A stretch of 64,000 nt of DNA from Liolophura sinensis (taxonomy: Eukaryota > Mollusca > Polyplacophora > Chitonida > Chitonidae). Positions 12,401 to 24,014 of this stretch are shown here, piece by piece. A program made the position numbers and the translations under genes. Within the stretch, counting starts at the first letter, position 1, and every line of letters starts with the position of its first letter. The stretch is from contig NC_088299.1 in NCBI RefSeq assembly GCF_032854445.1, positions 3,201,001 through 3,265,000 of the forward strand, in the 5' to 3' direction. The notes beneath the pieces are model-generated. The model did no database searches. It was given only the letters and a program-made list of their open reading frames with translations, and was not told where the DNA came from.

Positions 12401-14913
12401 TTCACACAAAAGAGTACAGCACTGACAGTGAAACCAGGACCCAGTTGTTTAAAAGTGTAAAGTGAATCATTCAAGCTTAGTTTAACTTTCAACACACTTT
12501 TGAACAACCGGTCCCAGCGCAGCAAAGACAGTGTGATAGTTGTAAAGTGTTCACTCACAGCATAGTGGACATGTCCTAATGGATAAACTTGGTTAGAGGA
12601 TATTCCAGCTGGAGGTTGGATCAGATTCCACTGCTGTCTTAAGATAGCGCATAATGCGTGTGGGTGGTGTGTTGTCAAACATCCAGTTAGGATTCATATG
12701 TTGGTATCGGAGTCAAAATTTAGTGATTTTAATTGTAATTTACTAGACGTAACTCCTTTAGGATTGCTCAAATGTTGAGTTATCACATTTAAAAAACAAT
12801 AAGATTAAAACAATGCAATGGGACCAGGCCTTAGAGGTGCCTGATATAGTCCCCAGAATCCCAGTTTATGCGGGAATACGGTATAAAAGACCATAACATT
12901 GAGAGTAAAACCAGAGCAGTGACTGATGGCAAAAGGCATATGTAAGGAGTAGAATCCGACATCTTCCCAGTTAGGGTATTGTTCTAAATGTTCATGTAAA
13001 TTCTGAAATAAAGTAGCAAATTACACAGCCCTAGAATTATCTGCGGGTAGATACGGTGTAACACAGAGAACTGTCCACGGAGAAAAATACCGTAACTCAA
13101 CCTTATGACGTCGCCGAAAGTATAAACTTTTGGAAAGAAATTTTCACGGATAAATACCATTCTAATGAAAAATTTACAAATGACATAAGGTATATATAAC
13201 TAGCATATATAATTAACATTATTTGCTACTTTCTCTTGATAATTAACATCATAATAATGCTAATACTCAAGAGAACGCAATAATAATTTATTAATCAAAA
13301 AGAACTTAGCAAAGAATAATTTTAAATATCAAGAGTAGCAAATAATGATGATAATAATCAAGAGAAAGTAGCAGAGGATAGAATATATAACTTCATTAAC
13401 AAATGATCTTTATATGTATTTGTTTGTGTCGGATTGTAGCTTATAACGTCGGATCTTATCCCAATTGTCAAGTTATATTGCGCATGATTCTAAACGACAA
13501 TGTTGGAAAAGATGCAACTTTAATGCATTGAATAAGATTCCCGCTGAAATGTTGGGTTGCATGTTGATGATAAGTATCCATTAGATTATAAAATGTACTG
13601 TTTTGTAATGTACCAAGACCATTCAGGGACAATGATTACAACCAGCGAAAAGTAAACCCAACGACGAAATGAAAAAGATTACTTGTTTTTTGTTTCTTCG
13701 TCTAGATGATTGTGTTCCTAAACAAGCTGACAGGAAATCCTATCGGGCTGACAGCTTTGGACATGTTGGTGATTGACAAACCAGCAATTCTGACGGTAAG
13801 GTTTAAGACACGAATGACTATCCCCATGGGGTCTGCCCCGTTTATCACCACAATAATGCTTGCCAAAGTGGCATAAGTGAAATATTCTTGAGTATGGTGT
13901 AAACAAACAAACATGACTCATTCACATTCAACCACGGACAGTATTTCATGCAATATTTCAAATTTGTGTTGCAATTTGAAACTTTTATCTCACGACAATG
14001 TTAATTTGAAAATCAATAATAGGCCTGCGTGTGAGCTTATATATACTCTTATTCCTCACCGTTGTCGTATATGAAAGAGCAATTCTAGAGTGAAATCAAT
14101 ATAAAAGGGGAATATAGATTCATCATACGAACAATACTTTCATTTCCGTTTTTGATTTTTTCGAGTGGGTTAAATGCATTCAAATATTTGAATCCTGTGG
14201 AGGGTTTTCTGGGCCTTTTTGGTTCAAGAGTTATTTTTGCACTCTAAGCAGTTTTTACTTTTGAAATAGCTCTTATTGTTAGAGTATTACAAAAATCGGT
14301 CATGTCAGTGGCCTCACTGGGCCGATAAAGTCCACCTATAAATAAATAAATAAAGAAATGCATTTTATTCCGTTAAAAAGTCTAAAAATATGAATAAAAA
14401 TAACCATAAGCCATTCCATAACAAATTGTCATATTTTCATTGCACAGCTTTTGGTGTGCCATTCTCTGTGTTGTCACCAACGTTGCTGTTCATATTTTGT
14501 AGACATTAGTGTTTGGTCTTTGTGTGCATTTCCAGCAACCCTCATCTACCTTCTTATTCATCACGTGTTTATCCGTATAACTATCGGAACCATTCATCTT
14601 GAATTGTTTCATGTTTTTATCTCACAGACTATTGGGTTTGTTTCTTTGAGCTTGCTGTAAACGCGTATTTTCCTTTACTAATGCACAGATTGCGGAAAAT
14701 GTGTCGTAGAGTTTACTATCATTTAGATTTCCACTAGCTAATACTGATGTTCGTGTTCATATCCCACAGATTGGCGGGGTTTTCATCACGTACTTTATCG
14801 TCCTCATACAGTTTCAACAGCCCAATGACTCTGTTCACACGTCCCTCTCCAATTGTACCGAGATTTTGGTCAACTGCACGCTCCAGTGCCCCAGTACAGC
14901 CGTGAGCGGATGA
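9448..14913 (+). CDS. GRL receptor G3 (type A), intact, 4 exons, 453 aa
   Basis: Paralogue and tandem duplicate of G2. Exons are 9448-10506, 12149-12217, 13706-13795 and 14770-14913 (TGA), all phase 0. Exon 1 differs from G2 at only a handful of residues (for example R/Q near 171, L/I, A/T, S/C), while exons 2-4 differ more (exon 2 I/V, D/N, T/A; exon 3 N/I, T/A). TM7 reads TYFIVLIQF, and the tail has sequons NDS, NCT and NCT. Intron 1 keeps the MITE seen in G2 and has ~220 bp (about 11470-11710) absent from G2. Intron 2 lacks the second MITE. Directly after the stop, the flank switches to type B sequence at about 14919, marking a recombination junction. The function is inferred to be a chemoreceptor or ion channel; the ligand is unknown. 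Confidence 0.85.
10724..11280. mobile_element. Foldback MITE in G3 intron 1
   Basis: Duplicate of the element at 3584-4140, carried along by the tandem duplication (offset 7,140), with the same TTAA-bounded ends and inverted arms. Confidence 0.6.
11713..11994 (+). mobile_element. Second SINE-like family, copy in G3 intron 1
   Basis: Duplicate of the 4345-4636 repeat, ending TTGTTGAGTGCGACGTTAAA then CCCC and a CTCACTCACTCA tail. Confidence 0.6.
13218..13373. repeat. Inverted repeat in G3 intron 2
   Basis: GCTACTTTCTCTTGATAATT near the left end is mirrored by AATCAAGAGAAAGTAGC at the right end, with an AT-rich centre. A related structure lies at about 6795-6925 in G2. It may be a small foldback element. 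Confidence 0.4.
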
Positions 14914-15649
14914 AACGACGAGAATGCTTGACGAGAATGCTTGATTTAAAACAAAGACCTGTTCATTTACAAATATTGACAAAAAATAGAGTTCCTGGTT
15001 CCGATTTAAGGACAAGAATTTATTTCATTGAATACATGCTACAGAAATCGCAGGCGCCCCAGCGGATGTCTAACATCTGTACTTTCCTTTTTGTCATAGT
15101 GTCATTGCTGGTATCGTTTACCAAACTGCGCGCATTATAGCGAATACTGAATCAGGAAATCACGATGAAAGTATTAGCTAACAACATTTCATCCGTTTGT
15201 GGTGGCTTGGAGAAGGATCGTTCATCGTCATGTCGTGACAGTGTCATCACCAGATCGGACTTTCAGCTTTACGTTTTACAGACTTTGATAAACAGCTTTC
15301 CATGGTGTCTACATTCTAGTGAGACAACTTCTGTCATCACTTTTATCATATAAACGCTCCAAGGAAATCTTGTACACTTACGATATATGTTTGTTCTTTA
15401 TCTTGTTTGGTCGGCCTACCACTAAACACAAGCTATTTCTTGGTCCCCGTGTAGTCTCCCGCTTGAAACAACTACTTCGTGAGAGACAGTTGCCCAGATG
15501 AGAACTGTGCTATAGCGCTTAACATGATTATATTTCCTGTCCAGATACTTTTATTTTTGAAGCTCTCTGTCTCCATACTTGGCTTTCGTTTGCTATAACA
15601 CCAAGAAGCAGCACAGATAACAGGCGTCGAATGAGTCATAGGTCATTAT

Positions 15650-15800
15650 AATGTTGGGTGTCATGTCTGGGGTCGTTGTTTCTTGTACATTGCTTTCGAG
15701 ACAAGGGTGTTGTGGTTACGGATCTCGTATATTTTAGGACAAGGTTAACATAATTGCTTGCCTCGATCGTCAAGGACAAGAGCAGATCAATTACCGACCT
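15650..15800. repeat. Decayed spacer minisatellite remnant
   Basis: Two to four degenerate units related to the large 37-bp arrays (GAGACAAGGGTGTTGTGGTT, GGACAAGGTTAACATAATTG). It sits at the same spacer position as the full arrays at 36612, 41282 and 45955. Confidence 0.4.
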
Positions 15801-16046
15801 CCATAATATCTCATTCTTTGCAGTCATGTGTCCAGAAAACCATTAGTGTAATGGTTCTAATCAAAATCAAATATTCAGGTACACATTTAAACCGTTCTCT
15901 CGGTAATTAATAAAGATATAACGCTATAATTAACAATGGGATCAGTTTATATGCGTTGGGCGTCCCTGAACTGTCGAGTCACATTAGAAAATTCATTTCT
16001 CCACAAATCAGTCTAAGGCTACTAAATTCCTGCCGCCTGCTGGGCT

Positions 16047-16071
16047 ATTGGAATCGTCTCATTTAACAGAG
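16047..16071 (+). promoter_or_regulatory. Conserved upstream block of G4
   Basis: ATTGGAATCGTCTCATTTAA followed by CAGAG, 304 bp before the exon-1 start position. The adjoining sequence (GAAGAGGGCATACATTCTGA) is also shared by the type B genes. It is a candidate promoter element, inferred from conservation. Confidence 0.45.
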
Positions 16072-16374
16072 AATGTTTTGAAGAAGAGGGCATACATTCT
16101 GATAAACATTCAAACGTGTAGCTTTACCGTTCAAGGACTGCGACATAAGAGAATGCCTTAAACAAAAGCAACGGGCAGACGAGAACTGAGTTAAACATTC
16201 AACAAATACTTACACATGGAGAATGTGGCATAGTCGTGATAAAGAGAGCTTCGTCGTTTAGTTTCGTTCAAGTCAGTCCCGCTTTACGCGATTCGGTATT
16301 CGGGGGCCACTGAGTTCCAGGTTTTTCGGATAATTTGCAAACGCTGCTCGAAGGCACTTATCGGGGAATCTCCG

Positions 16375-18375
16375 TTGCCACCGATTATAACTGGGAGGTC
16401 GTTATCTACCATACTGAAAACCTACCCGGACCAAGACAGTAAAAATAACCAGAAACCGCCGGACAAGATCGATAAACCTTTCCAGCTGACCAAATCTCAT
16501 CTGATCTCCATGAGTCTTTTCGGGCTTTTGTTTTCTAAATGTAAGAAGAGCAAGTTATCCTCAATCACAAGAGCATACTCTTTATTCGTCCTACTTCTCT
16601 TTTCTGTCAGGTGTATTCAACTTTTCTTCGCCTACAGAGACGAGCATTTCGGAAAAGAATCCTTCATCAAAGTGGTTTTACATCTGTGGTATCTGCACAA
16701 CTGTGTGAATGCCATAGTCACATACAGAGCTTGCAACAACGAGAATCGCTTTGTTGAGTTTCTTCTTAAATGGTCGAGGCTTCTCAGGACAAATCGCGGA
16801 AATTTTCCATACGACACGAGCTTCAGCCTTTCAAACTACGAACGCAGAGTTAAAAAAGAAGATTCATGTTATTTTTGGCCATTGGCTGGATTGTTATGAT
16901 TGTGAGTATTGCGTATGAGTTTTACTTTCTCTTTAATACTAATCTCACAGATTTTACCATCGTACCGGTGTCTCCCAGTCACTCCTGTGCCGTATTGATG
17001 AAAGTAATAGTGGCTATTGTTGAAGTGTATATGGCTGCAACTCGGGTTTTGACAATGACAATTTTTATCATGATGTCAGGTGTCATTTACTTGGAGTTCG
17101 AAATATTTCATGACGACTTACGGAAGGCAGTCTCCCCGGATAGTTACATTGCTGAAGTGCAGTGGTTTCGACGACGTCATGAAGATATCTGCCAGATGGT
17201 GGGGACAGCTGATGATATTTGAAGCGCTTTTAACGCCGCTGGCAAAATTTTCTCCACCTGTGAAGCAATGCTGTTGTTATACACCATCGTAACCAGTCCT
17301 GGAATAATGGCTGACCCCTCGGTTTTGTTGGCTCATTGCTTCTGGTTGACCACAAAGATCATGTATTTGGTGCTTATTTCTTACGGAGGAGGTTACCTAA
17401 ATCACATGGTAAGTTTTGATAAATATCTCCATCAAGGATCTCATGTTATTACCGTCGTTTATTTATCTGCATGTTTATCTGTCAGTCTCTCACCAAATTT
17501 ACGGCCAAAGTTCTAATTAAGTTTTATATCTGTATATAAGATTTGTTCACCTAATCTACGTCATTTGTAGACAGAACACAAATGCACATTTTTATTTCGC
17601 CTTGTAATAGTGCTTAGCACAGTATTGTCCCTTTGTTGGAACTTATATTGTACGGAGATCGAGGGCGATCACAATGTAGTTGTGAAATTTGTCCATTCAC
17701 TTTTGTGATTGGTGTTTTTTTATTTTTTTGTTTGGGACTTGAAACAGTATGTAAAATTTTGTGGGGCTTCCGCGGCCGCGTTGGTTAGCGCGCCATCGCG
17801 GCGTAAAAATATAGGAGCCTGTCGCCAATGCCGTCGTCGTGAGTTCAAGTCAAGATTTCGTTGACTTCTTCTCCGGCCGTACGAGGGAATATCTGTTTCA
17901 ACATGCTGATGGTCGTATGTTCCCTCTGGGAATTTATACTCAAGGACAACGGATTTATGGCTGGAAACGGGACAAAAGCTGATGTAAAAACCATGCCAGG
18001 TAACCGACGATAGGAAACTTCCTGACGTAAATTGTTGGCAACTCTCTCTTCAAGTGTGAAATCCCTTTTAATGTTCACTGATGGGGACCTGTCGCAGGCG
18101 ACAGAACATTTAAGATGTTCGTTCGTTCCTAACCTTTGTCACGAAATGCTCCTATACTCCTCCATCTCCACTATTCCCAGGCCCTCGGTTGCCTTAAACT
18201 TTCCACGGCTCTCTTAACACAGTTGAGATCGTACATTTAATCAGAACTAAACTCATTCAAACATGTTGCTACACAAGTCAAACCGTTGCTTGTTTCCTTT
18301 TCTCAGGCACATGCCCCTCAAAAGATTATTCACCTAATCCGAGTTAAAGACACCACACCCGAGTTTTCGCTTCAT
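16375..18375 (+). pseudogene. GRL receptor G4 (type B), pseudogene lacking exons 3-4
   Basis: Exon 1 spans 16375-17408 and exon 2 18307-18375. It has several independent lesions. The start ATG is TTG. The KDQP-like part of the N-terminus is shortened. A 2-bp insertion in an A run near 16850 shifts frame just before TM3. The Trp of DDIW is TGA (17219-17221). The exon-2 donor is CATgtagga instead of CAGgtaaga. No exon 3 or exon 4 follows before G5: sequence jumps from intron 2 at about 18730 to type B 3' flank. The rest of exon 1 is well preserved (YLHNCVNAIVTYRACNNENR, YGGGYLNHM), so death is recent. A DDI-TGA lesion at the same codon is found in G7. Confidence 0.9.
17764..17945 (+). mobile_element. 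Old SINE copy in G4 intron 1
   Basis: A diverged member of the main SINE family: GGTTAGCGCGCCATCGCGGC (A-box side), GTGAGTTCAAGTC (B-box-like), then CTCCGGCCGTACGAGGGAAT. Orthologous-looking copies occur at the same place in intron 1 of G7 (about 34095) and G8 (about 38945), but not in G5, G6 or G9. Confidence 0.6.
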
Positions 18376-19527
18376 GTAGGAGAAAGTTTCTAAAATTAAG
18401 CCTCTGAAGGGAATGCAAAACATGAATTTTCCTTGAAAGTGATACGTATGACACGTGACCACGAATCTATCTGACAGAATGCAAATCTCGCTGTAAAGGG
18501 TGATTTCGCTTCGCATCAATGTCACACCCTGTAAACCACCAAAAAAATGTACGCTAATGTGCCATTCTTCTTTATAGTCGAGAAGAAAATGCACGAGATC
18601 TCGTGTTCGATCTCGTAGGTTCACTGTTCTTATTTTTCTAGTTTGAAAAGTCTGAACTATGTGTATAGTGTCAACATCAGCAGTCTGGTTTCTCAACTGT
18701 TTGTACAGATCTAGGATGGAGAAATTCAAATTTCATAGTTCATAAACAGCTTTTTATGGCGTTTGTATTCTAGTGAAACAGCTTCTGTTATTATTTTTGT
18801 CATTTAAACCCTCTTAGGAAATCATATACACTTACGACATATGTAGGGTTTTTTGTTGGCCTGCGAGCTTCACAACTCTGTCGCTTATATTTATAGACTA
18901 ACGTAAAGAAAATTCCGATCGTCAAGGGCAGATCGATTAAAGCTCCCATAATATCTACTTTACGTTCTCAGATATTGTTTGCATTCATGTGTCCAGAAAA
19001 TCAATAATGTAATGGACTCTTATCAAGATCAATATTTGGGTATACATTTAAACCGTTCTCTCGTTAATTCATGCAGATATGATTAATTTCTATAAATTAA
19101 CCCTGGTATCAGTTTACATGCCGTGGGCGTATATGAACTGTCGAGTCACATTAGAAATTCATTGCTCCACCAACCGGTCAAAGCTGCTAAATTCCTGATT
19201 GGAGGATGGGGAATTGAAATGGTTTCATTTAACAGAGAGTGTTTTGAAGAAGAGGGCATACATTCTCATAAATATTTAAACATATAGATTGCTGCGGAAG
19301 CTATACTGTTGAATCACTGCGACGAAATAGAAACAGAACTGAGTTAAACATTCTACAAAGACCTACACGTGGCGAATGTGACATATAATCGTGATAAAGA
19401 GGGTTTCGTCGTTTAGTTTCGCTCCAGCCAGTCCAGCTTTGGGCGATTCGGTATTAGAGGCCACTGACTTCCCGGTTTCTCGGATAGTTGCAAAAGCTGC
19501 TCGAAGACACCTATCGGGGAATCTCCA
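18376..19527 (+). other. Truncated G4 3' region and upstream region of G5
   Basis: No gene. It contains the G4 intron-2 remnant, a deletion junction at about 18730-18745, a short type B 3' flank, and the G5 upstream region with the conserved block at 19212-19237. The last 150 bp before the ATG is shared with G4, G8 and G9. Confidence 0.55.
19212..19237 (+). promoter_or_regulatory. Conserved upstream block of G5
   Basis: A diverged form (AATTGAAATGGTTTCATTTA then ACAGAG) of the block upstream of all copies, 291 bp before the ATG. Confidence 0.4.
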
Positions 19528-22500
19528 ATGCCACGGACTGGTCGTGTGAGCTCGTCGTCTACCGTAATGAAGCCTTACCCGGACCAAGACAGTGAAAATA
19601 GCCAGAAATCGCCGGACAAGATCGAGACCTGTATGAAGGATCAACCTTTGCAACTTACCAAACCTCTTCTGATCTCCATGAGTCTTTTCGGGCTTTTGTT
19701 TTTTAAATGCAAGAAGAGCAAGTTATCCTCAATCACAAGAGCATACTCTTTATTCGTCCTACTTCTCTTATCAGTCAGCTTTATTCAGCTGTTCTTCGCG
19801 TATAGAGATGAACATTTCGGAGCAAAATCGTTCTTCAAAGTGGTTGTGCATCTCTTTTATCTACACAACTGTGTGAATGCCCTGGTTACGTACAAAGCCT
19901 GCAACAACGAGAATCGCTTTGTTGAGTTTCTCCTCAAATGGTCCAGACTCCTCAGGACAAATCGCGGAATTGTTCCAGACGACACGAGCTTCAGCCTTTC
20001 AAACTACGAACGCAGAGTTAAAAGAAGATTCATCTTATTTTTGGCCATTGGCTGGATTGTTATGACTGTGAGTATTACATTTGAGTCTTACTCTCTCTTT
20101 TATACTAATCTCACAGCTTTTGTCATCGCACCGATGTCTCCCGGTCACTCCTCTGCCGTAATCATGAAAGTAATAGTGGCTGTTGTTGACGTATACATGA
20201 CGGCAGCTTGGGTTTTCACAATGACGGGTTTTATCATGATGTCAGGTGTCATTTACTTGGAGTTCGAAATATTTCATGACGACTTACGGAAGGCAGTCTC
20301 CCCGGATGGTTACATCGCTGAATTGGAGTGGTTTAGGCGACGTCATGAAGATATCTGCCAGATGGTGGAGACTGCTGATGATATTTGGAGCGCTTTCAAC
20401 GCCGCTGGTATATTTTTCTCCACCTGTGAAGCAATGTTGTTGTTGTACACCACCGTAACCAGCCCTGGAGTAATGGCTGACCCCTTGATTTTGTTGGGTC
20501 ATTGTTTCTGGTTGACCGCAACGACCCTGTATTTGGTTCTGATTTCTTACGGAGGAGGCTACCTTAATCACATGGTAAGTTTTTAATAAATATCTCCGTC
20601 AAGGAAGATATATCTTTGCTATCGTTTAACTATCTACATGTTCATGTATCAGCAAATTTCCGACAAAGTTATTAGCGATTTGGAGGTAACTGACTGCATC
20701 GTAGCAGTGTAGAGTTTGAATTTGAACTTTTGGTTGTGGCAGAGGTGTGCGCTCTCTGAGTGCCTGGTACTTTTAAATGAGTCTCTGCTCCATTAGTGCG
20801 TTTAAGTTGCATTTAATTACTTTTGTGATTGGTGTGTTACTTATTTGATTGAGAATGAAAGTGTAAGTATTAAAAATGAGGAAATCTATTGACGAATCTC
20901 TCAGCTGTAAATTTTTTTCAAGGTTAACCGTTGTGTACATATGGTGGTTGTGTACGTAGGGCCACTCGATGTGTTTGTTCATTCCAAGCCTCTGTTACGT
21001 CCCCGCTTCCTATACTTCTCCGCCTCTACCATTCTCACGACCTTGGTTGCCATAAATTGTCGACTGTTCTTGTAATGCGTTGAAACTAAGCTTCTCTTAA
21101 ACTAAGTTCAAAATATGAGTGTCACGTGTGGCAAACTTGGCCCGTTACTTGTCTTAGTCCGACAGGTTTCTCCAGGTACTCCGGTTTCCTCCATTGATAA
21201 CACTGGCCGCCGTCGTTTTACATGTAAGTGAAAATTACTTAGGGCGAAAAACAATCACTAGAAAATTAGTTTCAAGATAAACCGGAACTCAAAGTTTTTA
21301 GCACTGATACACGTTTTTTTCTCACCAAAACATGTTGCTGGACATATGAAACCGTAGTTTGTTTCCTTTTCTCAGGCACATGCCCCTCTGAAGACAATTC
21401 ATCTTATCCGAGTTAAAGACGCCACACCCGAGGTTTCACTCCAGGTAAGAGAAAGCTCGTATACCCGAGGCTCTGAACGGAATGCAATTCATGCACTGCG
21501 AAATGACGCTTCTCAACGTCAATTTACTTCAAAAGTGACACGAATGTCACGTGACCACGAGTCTGTCTGACAGAATGTAAATCTCGCTGTAAATGGTAAT
21601 TTCGATTCACATCAATGTCACACCCTCTAAACCACCAACGGCAGTTTACGTTAATGTTCCAATCTTCTGGACAGACTAGTTGTGGTCTCCAGATTGCCTG
21701 TTCAACCTCGTAGGTTCACTGTTCTGATTTTTCTAGTTTTTATCTGAACTATGTGCATAGTGTCAACATCAGCATTCTGGTTTCTCTTACTACTGTTTTT
21801 ACACTTCTGGAATGGAGAAATTCAAAATTCCTCCAGTCGCTGAGAATTCCAAACTGCATTATATAGATTTGCTGTGGTCAAATGCAAATTCCAGTGTTAT
21901 GTATACGGACAATATTATATGTCTTTGCTTAAAGTCTGAAATTTGAAAATGCTAAAATTTCTTTTTCCAGATGACGATGTTTTTGAACAAACTGTCAGGA
22001 CAGGCCATCGGGCTGACAGCCTTAGACATGTTTGCGATTAACAAGCCAACAATTCTGACGGTAAGTTGGTTGAGAAACTATCAACAGTAGTCTCCAGTTA
22101 CAAACCTCAATCTCGGCGGGTCAGTCTTTTTAAACAAGAAACATTGCTTTTATCTTATAGGCGGTGACTGACAAACCATTAATTCTAAAGTACATGTATG
22201 TCAAACTATAACATCTCTGAGATTAATCCGGCCTGGTTTCAAATCAAGATGAGGTTACACCACAGCCAGTTTGAGCTTACTTAGATTCATTTCTAATCAA
22301 AGCTCCAGTTCTAAACGGTGTTATGATATAGTCAGTTTTTATTATGCATAACATTAATGATAAAGTTTTGATTAACTAATAAGCTTTACACCAGCGATTG
22401 TTAATCTGAAACTGACCGTTACCAGTAAAAACATCCGACCAGTTCACACCGACTGAATTTCGTGTTTCTATTCCACAGATTGCCGGTGCCTTCATCACGT

Positions 22501-22616
22501 ACTTCATCGTCCTCATACAGTTTCAACCGCCTTATAATTCTTCAGATTGCACTATTTGTAACTGTACCCAGTTTTGGGTTAACTCTACCTTGCAGTGTTC
22601 TACAAACTTTCCTTAA
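19528..22616 (+). CDS. GRL receptor G5 (type B), intact, 4 exons, 447 aa
   Basis: The best-preserved type B copy. Exons are 19528-20574 (349 codons), 21376-21444 (23), 21971-22060 (30) and 22479-22616 (45 plus TAA), all phase 0 with consensus splice sites. The start is ATG CCA CGG. Rough layout: polar N-terminus 1-46; short hydrophobic segment 47-59 (LLISMSLFGLLFF), as before TM1 in insect GRs; TM1 ~72-92; TM2 ~102-123; TM3 ~168-192; TM4 ~212-245; a long charged loop 246-285 (FHDDLRKAVS, WFRRRHEDICQMVE); TM5 ~288-312; TM6 ~318-342 ending YGGGYLNHM; TM7 403-418 with T409-Y410 and Q416-F417 of the GR signature. The tail, residues 419-447, has four Cys and sequons NSS, NCT and NST. Predicted to be a membrane chemoreceptor-type ion channel; the ligand is unknown. 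Confidence 0.88.
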
Positions 22617-24012
22617 AGAACGATAACTAACGCGAATGTATTATACATATATATCGACGAGAATGCTTGACTTAAAACAAAAATATATATTAATATACAT
22701 ATTTCATATGTACATATATTGACATTTACATATATTGACATTTACATATATTGACATTTACATATATTGACAAGAAGAAGAGACTTCCTAATCATATTCT
22801 ATGGACAAGAAATGATTTGATTGAATACCTGGTAAAGAAACCCACCTAGTAAAGGTACCTTAATGGATATCTAACATCTGTAGTTTCTGTTTGCCATGAT
22901 CTCATTGCTTGTACTTTTTGTCAAATTGTTCACATCATGTCGAACAGGGAATCGGGAAATCACTTTTTAGATAAAAGTATAAGCTAACAACATCTCACCC
23001 GTTTGTGATGCTTTGGAGAATGGTCGTCCATCGTCCACCCATTATGTCATTATCGAAATGTCAGTACCAGATTACGAATTAGGCTGGATATTTCATAGTT
23101 CATAAACAGCTTTTTATGGCTTTTGTATTCTAGCGAATCAGCTTTTGTCATTACTTTTGTCATTTAAACCTTCTTAGAAAATGGTATGCACTTACGATAT
23201 GTGGAAGTTTTTTTTTATCTTGTTTTGTTAGTCTAACACGCAACACATGGACTCCTTGGTCCCCTGGTAGTCTCCCTCTGGAAGCAACTATAGCGCAAGA
23301 GACAGTTGCCCGGAGGTGAACTGTGCTACCGCATAGCATGTTTATATTTTCTCTGATGTAAGATAGGTGCTTATTTTTTGAAGCTGTCCATCTCCATATT
23401 TGGTTATTGTTTGTTAACATCAAGAAGCATTGTAAGGTTACTACTGCCGGGGAGTAAAGAAGAGAAACAACTGGCTTGTTTAATTCTCAGATCAGCTATA
23501 GGCCTTACATTGAATAAGTTCAATAGAACAAAATAGACAAATAATACAACCATCAATAACATAAAACAATACAAATACATGTCATTACATAAACATATAC
23601 TCTCTTACTGATGACAGCGTCTAAATCCGGATGGAATATTCTAGGTTCTAAACGCGAGTGAGTTCAGTTTGTTACCAACCCCGTCCTTAAACATTGTATT
23701 ACATTTTTTTTATTTCTTCCTGAGTCATTGTCTGACCTATATTTTCAGATTTGTTTACGTTAAAACCCGTACTGCAATTCCGTTCAACGTTCTCGATGCT
23801 TTGGTGGTGATGAGTTTAGTTTCATTGTTCATAGGGTGTACATTCTGGAAAAATGTATCAGTGCTGTAAACCTGTTTACGATCAAACTGTTAAGTATTTT
23901 CTTTAGTCTATAAATATTAGCGACGACGCTCGATGGAATAACAATGTAGGCTGTAACATTCACGGAGAGAAAAAAGTAGGTCAGACACTGACAAACAAAA
24001 AAAAAATAAAGA
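22617..24012 (+). other. Spacer between G5 and G6
   Basis: No gene. It holds type B 3' flank, a 16-bp tandem repeat (22712-22772), more 3' flank, and a foldback element from about 23681. Unlike other type B spacers it lacks an obvious 37-bp array. Confidence 0.5.
22712..22772. repeat. Short tandem repeat, 16-bp unit x 3.8
   Basis: The unit ACATATATTGACATTT is repeated almost perfectly, 95 bp after the G5 stop codon. Confidence 0.85.
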
Positions 24013-24014
24013 CG
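23681..24014. mobile_element. Foldback element next to G6
   Basis: The two halves are imperfect reverse complements: TCATTGTCTGACCTA on the left is mirrored by TAGGTCAGACACTGAC near 23977-23992, and TGTACATTCTGGAAAAATGT-type sequence lies at the centre. The left edge ACCCCGTCCTTAAACATTGT matches, in reverse complement, the right edge of the related element at about 40790-41080. It looks like a non-autonomous foldback repeat, cut on the right by a SINE. Confidence 0.45.

Larger units (their letters stand above)
14914..16374 (+). other. Type A/type B spacer between G3 and G4
   Basis: No gene. From about 14919 the sequence is the 3' flank type found after type B genes (GACGAGAATGCTTGA and following). 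It holds a degenerate remnant of the 37-bp minisatellite at about 15650-15800, then the conserved upstream region of type B genes, including the block at 16047-16071. Confidence 0.55.

Noticed and set aside
16866-17222. Separate small gene inside G4
   Set aside because: It is the frameshifted continuation of G4 exon 1 (TM3 to DDI), not an independent gene.
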